From Gilvirhabdus luticola (GTDB taxonomy: Bacteria; Bacteroidota; Bacteroidia; Flavobacteriales; Flavobacteriaceae), in the NCBI RefSeq assembly GCF_032583975.1, contig NZ_JAWHTF010000002.1: a stretch of DNA of 64,000 bases; one strand, given 5' to 3'. The notes under the pieces are model-generated. The model saw only the letters and a program-made list of their open reading frames with translations. It searched no databases and had not been told where the DNA came from. Shown here piece after piece: positions 25,607 to 33,688 of the stretch. Made by a program: the position numbers and the translations under genes. The first letter of the stretch is position 1; every line of letters starts with the position of its first letter.

Positions 25607-26641
25607 TTAAAATGATGAGGGCTGTTCTAAATTGTATAACGTATTAAGATTCTGTATTTGTTCTGGTTTTCCTAGAACAATAACTTTTGAATTTGGTATT
25701 AATTTTATATCTGCTTCTGGGTTTACAATATATTCACCATTTGGGTCTTTAAAACCAATAACACTACAACCGGTCTTCTTTCTAAAGTCAAGCTCTTTAA
25801 GGGTTTTTATTTTCTTTGTATTATAAAGTTTTTCAACTGCAACTTCTTCAATATTAATGTTAGATTTTCCAACAATGGATAAATTATCAATAAATTCCAT
25901 CAATCCTGGAACAACCACTAATGATGCCATGTGGTCACCACCTATTTTATCTGGTAAAATAACATTATCTGCTCCTGCAAACTTTAATTTATCATATGAC
26001 GATTCTTGAGATGCACGGCTAATAATAGTCATGTCCTTATTCATTTGTCTTGCTGAAAGTACAATAAACAAATTATCTGCATCACTTGGCAAGGCAGTAA
26101 TAAAACAAGATGCTCTTTCAACTCCTGCTTCCAGAAGAACTTCATCTTCATTAGCATTTCCCATAACATAAGGCACATTATCCATTTGTAGTCTAGATTC
26201 AATCTTTTCATCCTTTTCTATAACTACAAACGATTTATTATATGCTAATAATTTTGTAGCAGCTTGTTTTCCATTTCTACCATAACCACAAATAATAATA
26301 TGGTTCTTTAGGTTATCAATCATTTTTTGCATCTTTTTTTGTTTTAATTCTTCAAAATCATTTTTACTCAAAATATATTCTGTAATTATTGTTAATGCAT
26401 AACCGACAATAATAATACTTGTTAAAATTAAAAATACAGTAAATATTTTGGAAACTTCATCTAATGGATTAACCTCGGCAAACCCAACCGTTGTTATCGT
26501 AATAACTGTCATGTACAACGCATCAATCCAAGTATAATTTGAAAGAAGTTTAAAGCCAAAAATACCAATGGCTAACAAGACTATTAACAATAAAACTGCA
26601 GTGTAAATTCTTGATCTGAAAAGTTTGATAATCGGATTCAT
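25607..26641 (-). CDS. Two-helix potassium channel with RCK (TrkA) domains
   Basis: A 344-residue ion channel subunit with helices at about 13-32 and 66-88 and between them the pore loop with selectivity filter TVGF at 51-54 (TITTVGFAEV). A Rossmann RCK domain follows, with the nucleotide-binding motif IICGYGRNGKQ near 116-126, and a TrkA-C-like domain occupies about 255-335. This is the MthK/Kch-type layout, in which a cytoplasmic ligand or nucleotide gates potassium flow. It starts 3 bases after the PspC-like gene, which in turn follows DUF2851, so the three genes form one operon. Function in osmotic or potential control is inferred. Confidence 0.88.
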   Translation of the reverse strand: MNPIIKLFRSRIYTAVLLLIVLLAIGIFGFKLLSNYTWIDALYMTVITITTVGFAEVNPLDEVSKIFTVFLILTSIIIVGYALTIITEYILSKNDFEELKQKKMQKMIDNLKNHIIICGYGRNGKQAATKLLAYNKSFVVIEKDEKIESRLQMDNVPYVMGNANEDEVLLEAGVERASCFITALPSDADNLFIVLSARQMNKDMTIISRASQESSYDKLKFAGADNVILPDKIGGDHMASLVVVPGLMEFIDNLSIVGKSNINIEEVAVEKLYNTKKIKTLKELDFRKKTGCSVIGFKDPNGEYIVNPEADIKLIPNSKVIVLGKPEQIQNLNTLYNLEQPSSF

Positions 26642-26644
26642 AGA

Positions 26645-26872
26645 TTATAAGTCGAATACTGATGAACGTTTAGTATAAACAATATCTTTAATACGCATCC
26701 AAAAAGCTATAAATAAATATAAAGCAAAACCAAAACCTAGAGTCACAAAGGTTAAATACATAAATGATGTTCTCACCACTTTTGCTCTTATTCCTAATCT
26801 GTCGGCTATTCGTTGGCAAACGTAGTATCCATGCTTTTGAAAATAGAGTAATGTATTGTAAAAAATATTCAT
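26645..26872 (-). CDS. Small PspC-domain membrane protein
   Basis: A 75-residue protein matching the PspC domain. It has a short amphipathic helix (FQKHGYYVCQRIADRLGIRAKVVRTSF) and a single membrane helix, roughly residues 37-58 (MYLTFVTLGFGFALYLFIAFW). PspC proteins elsewhere take part in envelope-stress responses. This minimal form has only the domain itself and lacks any extra regulator part. It lies 8 bases after DUF2851 and 3 bases before the potassium channel, an arrangement that hints at a membrane-related function shared with the channel. Confidence 0.82.
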   Translation of the reverse strand: MNIFYNTLLYFQKHGYYVCQRIADRLGIRAKVVRTSFMYLTFVTLGFGFALYLFIAFWMRIKDIVYTKRSSVFDL

Positions 26873-26880
26873 GCCGCAAG

Positions 26881-28158
26881 TTAATCAATTCCTGTTAAAA
26901 GAGAATTCCCAATTTCGCATTGCAAACATTTATTTTTATCACAATAATTTGCTTTTAATTGAATTAGTCCTTGTGATTGAATCGCCGATTTTGAAACAGG
27001 TTTTAATGTGTTAAAAGTTTCAACAATACTATTCTTTTCAGATGATATTTCTGAAATCAGTTTAATTATTTCATCGTTTATATCTTTACCTTGATATTTT
27101 GCAAAGCTGAATTTTATAGGGATTATAGTATTTATTAAAAGTAAATCGACAAACTGTTTGGTTAGTCTTTTTTTTGATGGTTTTGAAGTCTTGCCGAAGG
27201 CATAATGTGTTTGCCAATACTCCGAAGTATCTGAAATTAAAAGTGTGTAAAATTCTTCTTTTGAATGGTTTTCTATGACTATTGAAAATAGATTTTGACG
27301 TGTGTAGTACAATTTTGCAAATTGCGATAATCTAATCGTTGGGAAATTAGGGGGTCTCAATCTAAAAAATTTCAGAGGTATAACCCCAATAGTATTTAAG
27401 TTGAATTTTTGCATTAAAAATTGATATTCATTTTGAAGTTTTATGTAGTAGGTGTCTTGAAAATCATTTTCAAGTAGTCCTGCTTGACCAAAAAACAAAG
27501 CTTCAATTGAAGCTAATTTAGATTGTGATTTTTTTAAAACTGAAAAATCAAAAGAATTGGCAATACTTAAAAAAGAAACAGCATTAACCTTAAGTCCAAA
27601 ACTTTTAAATAGCATTTTAAACAAAACTGCTTCCCAATTATTTGTTTCATATTCAAGTAAGTTTACAATATCGATATATTTTCTCTCTAAGCGTTCAAAA
27701 TACAGGCGTTCTAACCAGCTTTCAATCAAAAAATCATCAACAGTTGAGAAATCATGCTCACAATTAATCCATTTTTGTGATTTAGAAAATAGTTTTTCAT
27801 AATTATTCAAAGTAGATTTTGAAACATATTCTTTGAGTTCTAAAGTTGATATTACTGTGTTGTCCTTTCTATAAATATCTGTATCGTACTTCCAAACCAC
27901 ATGAAGAATTACATTATCATAAGCTCTGTCATTCTCATGATTATGAATATACCAATCACTAGAATTCATATGGATTTCAACATTACCAGCCCAAAATTGT
28001 TCATCGGTTTTAAGTTGCGAATTAAAAAAATCAGGTCCGGAATTTAAATTATGCTGTCCAGTTGAAACAATGTTAATAGCCTCTCCATTTATAGTTTTTA
28101 AATCTGAAGTATCAAATTTCTTATGTTCCCATATATAATGGAGAAAGTTTTCTCTCAT
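26881..28158 (-). CDS. DUF2851 family protein
   Basis: A 425-residue soluble protein of the DUF2851 family, common in Bacteroidota and of unknown function. The conserved N-terminal block runs ENFLHYIWEHKKFD, then GQHNLNSGPDFFNS and the strand NVEIHMNSSDWYIHNHENDRAYDNVILHVVW (about 58-90). That part resembles a small nuclease-like fold, though I cannot assign catalytic residues. The C-terminus ends in a cysteine cluster NYCDKNKCLQCEIG that could bind a metal. It heads an operon with the PspC and channel genes and diverges from the AraC regulator at 28263. Confidence 0.85.
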   Translation of the reverse strand: MRENFLHYIWEHKKFDTSDLKTINGEAINIVSTGQHNLNSGPDFFNSQLKTDEQFWAGNVEIHMNSSDWYIHNHENDRAYDNVILHVVWKYDTDIYRKDNTVISTLELKEYVSKSTLNNYEKLFSKSQKWINCEHDFSTVDDFLIESWLERLYFERLERKYIDIVNLLEYETNNWEAVLFKMLFKSFGLKVNAVSFLSIANSFDFSVLKKSQSKLASIEALFFGQAGLLENDFQDTYYIKLQNEYQFLMQKFNLNTIGVIPLKFFRLRPPNFPTIRLSQFAKLYYTRQNLFSIVIENHSKEEFYTLLISDTSEYWQTHYAFGKTSKPSKKRLTKQFVDLLLINTIIPIKFSFAKYQGKDINDEIIKLISEISSEKNSIVETFNTLKPVSKSAIQSQGLIQLKANYCDKNKCLQCEIGNSLLTGID

Positions 28159-28262
28159 AAATCTAAAGTAATCCTACTCTGGTAAAAATGCAAATTCATT
28201 ATTCTATAAATACTTGACTTTAAACTTAAAATCAACTAAATTAACTATTTCAATAGTATTTT

Positions 28263-29123
28263 ATGATTGTTGATTTATTTGAATATTTTAAGAAGAATCC
28301 AAAATACAATAAGGTAGCTGGAGATGACTATCTTATTGTTGAGTATAAATGTCCTATAAATTCTGAGGAGTTTCAACTTTGGACGGAAACAAACATGATA
28401 ACTTATGTAATTAGTGGGAAAAAAGATTGGATTGCTCCAGATAAAAAATATGAGATAACTTCTGGTGATGCCTTATTTATTAGAAAAGGTGTTTATACAA
28501 CCAAACAATATTTTGAAGTTGACTATTGCGTGATGCTTTTTTTCATCACTGATGATTTTATAAGAAATTTCATTAAAGAACTTAATCCCGATAGCTCCTT
28601 AATTAATAATACAGAATTTCCACAAATCTTTGAAATTGCTGTGAATGACTCTTTTCAATCTTTAATCCTTTCTGTCTTTAATTATCTTAAACAAGGCAAT
28701 GAAATACCAAAAGAACTTATTGAAATGAAATTTAAAGAACTCTTATTCAATATTGTTTTAAATCCTCAAAACCATAATCTCACAAAATATTTTAAATCAC
28801 TTGAGCAAGTTACAAAAGTGAACTACGAGCAAATTATGCATAAAAACTTTCAATACGATTTAAAATTAGAGGACTTTGCCAAGCTATGTAACACAAGTCT
28901 TTCCACGTTTAAACGTGAATTCAAAAATCATTTTGGAGATACACCTGCAAATTGGTTAAAACACAAACGCCTGAAATATGCGACATCACTTTTAAACAAT
29001 ACAAGTTTACAAATTAATGAGATCTGCTATGAAAGCGGATTTAAAAATGCTTCACATTTCAATAAAGTATTCAAACAAAAATATGCTATTACTCCAAATC
29101 AATTTCGTTTGAAAAGCACTTAA
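28263..29123 (+). CDS. AraC-family transcriptional regulator
   Basis: A 286-residue regulator with an N-terminal cupin-like sensing half (about 15-135; ITSGDALFIRKGVY is the typical barrel turn) and a C-terminal double helix-turn-helix domain at about 190-285. The DNA-binding half has LKLEDFAKLCNTSLSTFKREFKNHFG and the hallmark second helix FKNASHFNKVFKQKYAITPNQFR. It resembles the ExsA-like group widespread in flavobacteria. It is divergent from the DUF2851 operon and lies upstream of secreted-protein genes at 29.3-30.8 kb, which are possible targets. The ligand cannot be told. Confidence 0.9.
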   Translation: MIVDLFEYFKKNPKYNKVAGDDYLIVEYKCPINSEEFQLWTETNMITYVISGKKDWIAPDKKYEITSGDALFIRKGVYTTKQYFEVDYCVMLFFITDDFIRNFIKELNPDSSLINNTEFPQIFEIAVNDSFQSLILSVFNYLKQGNEIPKELIEMKFKELLFNIVLNPQNHNLTKYFKSLEQVTKVNYEQIMHKNFQYDLKLEDFAKLCNTSLSTFKREFKNHFGDTPANWLKHKRLKYATSLLNNTSLQINEICYESGFKNASHFNKVFKQKYAITPNQFRLKST

Positions 29124-29260
29124 TTACCAGAAATTTAGACTAAATATTTATTTGAACTTTTAAGAACATCATTTGAGCCTAATGGAAAATCCTATGCTTC
29201 ATTTTTGAAACATCTTTGTATCTGAAAACAAAATAGTATTAACCTAAAAATTCAAATATT

Positions 29261-29794
29261 ATGAAAACTTTATTTTTAACCTTTATCAGTTTAATTAGTT
29301 TATTAAACTTACAAGCCCAAGAATTGGCAATGGCTAACTTGACATCCAATTTAGATTCTTTTATCGGAAATCGCAATTTAACAAAAAGTAATTCAACCTA
29401 TTTTTTTGCAGTGAACAATTTTGAATTACCTAAAGTAGTTAAAGAACTTCAGGCGGACGCCAGAAACTACAATATTAAAGAAGCCAAAGTTTATGAAAGT
29501 TCAGAGCCAGCAGTTTACAATGTAAAACTAAAAAAAGGGAAGCACACTTTAAATTTAACTTACAACAACAACGGGCAAATTTTAAACTCGAAAGAAGTTT
29601 ATAAAAACATTGCATTACCAGTTAATTTAAGAGTTAAACTTTCAAAAAAATTCCCAGATTGGATATTTTCAAAAACAAAGCTTACTATTTCATTTAATCA
29701 TAATAATGAAACTCAATTAATTTATAATATAACCTTACAAAAGAATAATGATATAAAAGAGCTAACAATAAATGACAAAGGCGAACTAATATAA
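29261..29794 (+). CDS. Secreted protein of unknown function, PepSY-like C-terminal half
   Basis: A 177-residue protein with an N-terminal signal peptide ending LNLQAQ, so it should be exported. The mature part begins with a short helical segment and then carries two similar beta-alpha blocks. The second block, IALPVNLRVKLSKKFPDWIFSKTKLTISF (about 114-142), resembles the putative beta-lactamase-inhibitor-like PepSY (DUF2874) repeats common in Bacteroidota, but the match is weak. No catalytic motif was seen. It stands alone, 137 bases after the AraC gene and on the same strand, so it may be controlled by that regulator. A CATCTTTG at 29211-29218 is one base off the -7 consensus. Confidence 0.6.
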   Translation: MKTLFLTFISLISLLNLQAQELAMANLTSNLDSFIGNRNLTKSNSTYFFAVNNFELPKVVKELQADARNYNIKEAKVYESSEPAVYNVKLKKGKHTLNLTYNNNGQILNSKEVYKNIALPVNLRVKLSKKFPDWIFSKTKLTISFNHNNETQLIYNITLQKNNDIKELTINDKGELI

Positions 29795-29968
29795 TAAACA
29801 GCCGCAAAATTTATATAAGCCCTTAAATTTTATTCAGGGTTATAGAAATCAAACTACGGTTTAATTAAAAAATATTAGCAACTATAAATAAAAAATAAAT
29901 AACTTTACTTAAATACTTATACCACCAATATTGAAAAAGTAACTCAAGTCAAATGATACTATAAGATT

Positions 29969-30796
29969 ATGAGATCAAACTCCTTAACACTGTTTGCCCT
30001 GTTTACAATATTAACTTCTTGCAAAAACAATTCATCAGACATTAATAACATTAAAGAAGAACCACAAAAGAATATTTTGGAACGGAAAATTGTCGATCTT
30101 TCTCATGACTATTCAAGTGAAACCATTTATTGGGTAACAGCAAAAGAGTTTAAATTGGATACTGTTTTTAACGGAAAAACTGACCAAGGATTCTATTATT
30201 CAGCAAATAACTTTGAAACTGCAGAACATGGAGGCACTCACATTGATGCGCCAATACATTTCTCTGAAAATTCTGAAACCGTAGATCAAATTCCTTTAGA
30301 AAAACTAGTTGGTAAAGCTATTAAAATTGATGTTTCTGAAAAAACCATAAGTAATCCTGATTATCTGATAAGTATTGAAGATTTGATGAATTGGGAAACA
30401 AAAGAAGGTATACAAATTCCAAACGAAAGTATTGTGCTTTTAGAAACAGGTTTTTCTAAATTTTATCCAGATGTTTTAAAGTATCTAGGCACTGATAAAC
30501 GTGGCCCAGAAGCTGTAAAAGAGTTACATTTTCCAGGACTTTCACCTGAAGCTGCAACATGGATAATTGAGAACAGAAACATAAAAGCTATTGGTATTGA
30601 TACAGCAAGTATAGATTATGGACAATCTCAAAATTTTCAAACACATGTTAACCTTATGTCTCATAATATTTCTGCCTTTGAAAACTTAACAAACCTTAAT
30701 AAATTACCTAGTAAAGGTTTTCACATTGTGGCATTACCTATGAAAATAAAAGGAGGTTCTGGGGCGCCGTTAAGAATTGTGGCTTTTATAAATTGA
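29969..30796 (+). CDS. Lipoprotein-anchored cyclase/kynurenine formamidase-like hydrolase
   Basis: A 275-residue protein with a lipoprotein signal (lipobox LTSC, Cys18) followed by a linker and a cyclase-family domain. The metal-binding signature HGGTHIDAPIHF is at 87-98, with His87, His91, Asp93 and His97 as expected metal ligands. Family members hydrolyse N-formyl-kynurenine or related amides and esters with zinc or manganese. Most are cytoplasmic; here the lipobox predicts a membrane-anchored enzyme outside the cytoplasm. The substrate is unknown. The gene is between the secreted PepSY-like gene and the DUF6090 pair, with gaps of 174 and 97 bases, so it is probably its own unit. Confidence 0.85.
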   Translation: MRSNSLTLFALFTILTSCKNNSSDINNIKEEPQKNILERKIVDLSHDYSSETIYWVTAKEFKLDTVFNGKTDQGFYYSANNFETAEHGGTHIDAPIHFSENSETVDQIPLEKLVGKAIKIDVSEKTISNPDYLISIEDLMNWETKEGIQIPNESIVLLETGFSKFYPDVLKYLGTDKRGPEAVKELHFPGLSPEAATWIIENRNIKAIGIDTASIDYGQSQNFQTHVNLMSHNISAFENLTNLNKLPSKGFHIVALPMKIKGGSGAPLRIVAFIN

Positions 30797-30893
30797 ATGG
30801 TATTACTAATAAATACTGTGGTAATATAAAATAAATCGATTACTTTTAGATTTCTCCAAACATCTAGTCTTAAACCTCTTTTAAGTTTTTAAA

Positions 30894-31652
30894 ATGATTC
30901 AGTTCTTTAGAAGAATTCGAAAGACATTAGTAGACGACAACAAGCCTATTAAATATCTGCGCTATGCTATTGGTGAAATTGTGCTGGTGATGATTGGTAT
31001 TTTATTGGCTTTACAAGTGAACAATTGGAACCAAGACAGACAGCAACGGCAAAAGGAGAAGCAAATACTTATTGAACTTAAAAGGGATTTGGTATCAAAC
31101 GATTCCATTTTACAAAATACAATAGAAATTCAGCAAATCATTACTGGTGAAATCACCTCACTGATAGCACATTTAAAAAATAAAGAACCATTCAATGACA
31201 CCATTGGAATGTATTTAAATCATGCCTATTTTGTAGAAAGAATTCAGTTTACTTCTTCAGCTTATGAATCATTAAAGTCTATCGGTATAGATATTATTTC
31301 TTCAAACAACTTAAGGGCCGATATCGCCAATTTATTTAGCAATGAATTCCCCAATAAAACTTTATGGATGAGTGAAGCAGGACTATTACAGACATCAGCA
31401 ATTAAACCTTATTATACAAAATTTTTGGAGGCAATAGATGAAAAAAACCCGGTCAAATCAAGTCTAGGACATCCTGAATATCAATATATAGTTGATTATG
31501 TAAATCTTTTGAAAAGCAGAGAATTTATAAACGAATTAGCCGGAAGAAAAAGGTTCAAAAGAGCAATCTGTTTTACTTTGGAACAGTTGCAGGACAAGGT
31601 AAAGAAAACCGTAAACGAAATAGACAAAGAACTGGAACATTTTAATCCATAG
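30894..31652 (+). CDS. DUF6090 family membrane protein, copy 1
   Basis: A 252-residue protein of the DUF6090 family, of unknown function. The N-terminal 55 residues hold the family module: FFRRIR, then KYLRYAIGEIVLVMIGILLALQVNNWN, a single membrane helix at about 27-43 with a glutamate at its start. The rest is charged and mostly helical, with no catalytic motif; the C-terminus should be periplasmic if the basic N-terminus stays inside. The second DUF6090 gene begins only 4 bases after it, so the two are cotranscribed. Two more copies lie at the right end of the window. Confidence 0.85.
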   Translation: MIQFFRRIRKTLVDDNKPIKYLRYAIGEIVLVMIGILLALQVNNWNQDRQQRQKEKQILIELKRDLVSNDSILQNTIEIQQIITGEITSLIAHLKNKEPFNDTIGMYLNHAYFVERIQFTSSAYESLKSIGIDIISSNNLRADIANLFSNEFPNKTLWMSEAGLLQTSAIKPYYTKFLEAIDEKNPVKSSLGHPEYQYIVDYVNLLKSREFINELAGRKRFKRAICFTLEQLQDKVKKTVNEIDKELEHFNP

Positions 31653-31656
31653 ACCC

Positions 31657-32433
31657 ATGATAAAATTTTTTCGTGCTATCCGCCAAAATCTTCTCAACGA
31701 AGGCAAAACCGCCAAATACTTTAAATATGCTATTGGCGAAATCGTGTTGGTCGTGATAGGTATTCTTATTGCCTTGTCTATAAATAATTGGAACGAAAAG
31801 CGCAAGATTATTATAAAAGAGAGAAGTTATATTCAATCTATTTACAAAGATTTAAAGAATGACATAAAAAAAATTAATGTGTGTAGAACCATGTTATCCA
31901 ATCACTATAACATTGGAATAGAAGTTCTAAAAGCTATTGAACAAAAAGATCTGCAAATAATGGATTCTATTAAGATAGCTACTTATCTCGGCTGGGATTT
32001 ATCAGAAGTATTGCCAGTGGACAGAGATGAAAATACTTGGGATGGTTTAAAGATTTTAGGTAAAGAAACCTATCTGATAAACGATTCGCTTACTTCACAG
32101 CTAAATAAGTTTTATGCTCATTACGATACCCAAATTGTACGGTTTAATCAATTACCAAAAAAGGCTCGACAGGAATTGCGTGAATTAACAGGTAACTGCC
32201 ATAATTCAGAAGGATTAGAAGTTATCTATAAAAATGGTGTAGATTTTTATGGCGCATCATCTCCATATACACGTCATTGTATTTTGTCAATTGAGAATTC
32301 ATCAAAGGTTGTTGGTATCATTGTAATGTCATCAATTGTTCATTTAAGAATTTATGAAAAATTAATAAATAATGCCGAGAGCGTTAATTCATATTTGGAA
32401 GCCAATTATAGTCAAGAATTAAATCTAAAGTAA
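31657..32433 (+). CDS. DUF6090 family membrane protein, copy 2
   Basis: A 258-residue paralogue of the gene just before it. The N-terminal module FFRAIR ... KYFKYAIGEIVLVVIGILIALSINNWNEKRK is very similar in all four copies in the window, while the remaining 200 residues differ widely from copy 1. A membrane helix covers about 27-43, and the rest is predicted helical and exposed. It is the second gene of a two-gene unit and is followed by a decayed region of about 1.2 kb. Function unknown. Confidence 0.85.
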   Translation: MIKFFRAIRQNLLNEGKTAKYFKYAIGEIVLVVIGILIALSINNWNEKRKIIIKERSYIQSIYKDLKNDIKKINVCRTMLSNHYNIGIEVLKAIEQKDLQIMDSIKIATYLGWDLSEVLPVDRDENTWDGLKILGKETYLINDSLTSQLNKFYAHYDTQIVRFNQLPKKARQELRELTGNCHNSEGLEVIYKNGVDFYGASSPYTRHCILSIENSSKVVGIIVMSSIVHLRIYEKLINNAESVNSYLEANYSQELNLK

Positions 32434-32562
32434 ATAGATTGAGATACAAGAAGAGTTGGAAAGAATATTAATAATACATTGGAAAAACTTTCACTCACAT
32501 TATATATGCATAGCGTATACATTTGGAGTTTTTATATTTATTAAAAATCAGTTATAAATTTA

Positions 32563-33019
32563 ATGAACAATTAAAATCCAACTAAAAGATACTACCATAT
32601 TGTCTTATTGGTAATGCGCATCTTTTTTATTATTTCCTTTATCACCAATATTCTTAATTCAATCATTGTAGATGTAAAAGAAAGTTTCGATTTAAGTTTA
32701 GTATGACAGGCTTTTTATCATTTTCATTATTTTTAGCGCATAGTGTAATATCTATTCCTGCTGGCTTTCTTTTAGAAAAATATGGCGCCAAGTTGTTACT
32801 GATTTTTTCCTTTGTGCTTATGGTAATCACTTCTTTGGTTTTTGTTATAGCACCAAGTTTTGTGGTTTTTAGTTTCACCTTGTTTGTACTGGTAGCTGTA
32901 TGTCAATATTGCAAGTAATCATAAATCCTATGTTTCGCGTTCCTGTTGGACAAGAACATTTTGCATTTAATTCGGTTGCTGCACAATTGGTTTTTGGGCT
33001 AAACCGTTGATAACAAATA
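32563..33019 (+). pseudogene. Decayed sugar transporter of the major facilitator superfamily (FucP/GluP type)
   Basis: The start ATG (32563) is followed by an in-frame TAA at codon 4, where a CAA would continue MNNQNPTKRYY. The same frame then reads FFIISFITNILNSIIVDVKE, which is the first helix region of FucP-like sugar:proton symporters. A one-base loss near 32700 shifts to the frame from 32703, IPAGFLLEKYGAKLLLIFSF. A second loss near 32898 shifts to the frame from 32900, LQVIINPMFRVPVGQEHFAF and NSVAAQLVFGL. Only about 150 of the roughly 400 expected residues remain. With three lesions and a missing C-terminus the gene cannot make a working transporter. Confidence 0.85.
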
Positions 33020-33091
33020 AAAACTATAGGTTGAAAAAGAAACAATGTATGTTAATAGTAATTGGTAAGGAAGGATTGTTTATATCTTTAA

Positions 33092-33418
33092 CCAACAACC
33101 AATCCAATCAAGAAATATTATTCTTCCTTTAGGTTAGACCAGAAATATCAAATTGATTTAAGCGATAATGAAAAGCCGTTTTCAATATCCTTAAAAACCC
33201 AAAAAAGAATGAATCTATCTGATCAAAAAACTCAATCTGGTTTAAGCAACAAAGGTTGGGTTAAAGGTATGAAAGGGCTAGCCAAGCATGGTTTAACCAA
33301 AGTAACTAAAACTGCTGATTCTTTGATTGTAGAACTTCAGGAATAATCAAAATCTCTCATTGAGCTAATTGAAGCGAAATCGAAAGGCTATTATATCAAC
33401 AAAGGGTTTACATTTTAA
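33092..33418 (+). pseudogene. Possible coding remnant with one internal stop
   Basis: One frame stays open from 33092, after a TAA at 33089-33091, to a TAA at 33344, and then continues in frame to a TAA at 33416. It reads with normal-looking amino-acid composition, for example GWVKGMKGLAKHGLTKVTK, then the stop, then SKSLIELIEAKSKGYYINK. A methionine start could be at 33209. I recognise no family. It may be the remains of a second decayed gene next to the broken transporter, or simply a chance open stretch. Confidence 0.35.
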
Positions 33419-33688
33419 GTAAATTCTTTGTTATTTATATTTTCTATTTATACACATTAATAATGTTATTCTTTGTCGAAACAGATTTTAAAAATGTTAT
33501 ATGTATTTAGTCGGCTCAAAACTGATAAAAATCATAAAAATTTATACCTATTATTTCTAAATTAAAACGCTTAAAGCAAAAGTATGAATCGCAATGCTTT
33601 AGAATCACTTCATTTTTTAATTTATTGACCACAGGATTCTTTAAAAAACAGTGATATGAAGTAAATAAAACTTTATTTTATTAAAAGC
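33419..33688. other. AT-rich intergenic stretch without recognised genes
   Basis: Together with the two remnants before it, this completes a 1.25-kb interval without an intact gene. I see no tRNA, terminator or clear -7 promoter element in it, although the promoter of the following regulator must lie near its right end. Confidence 0.6.
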
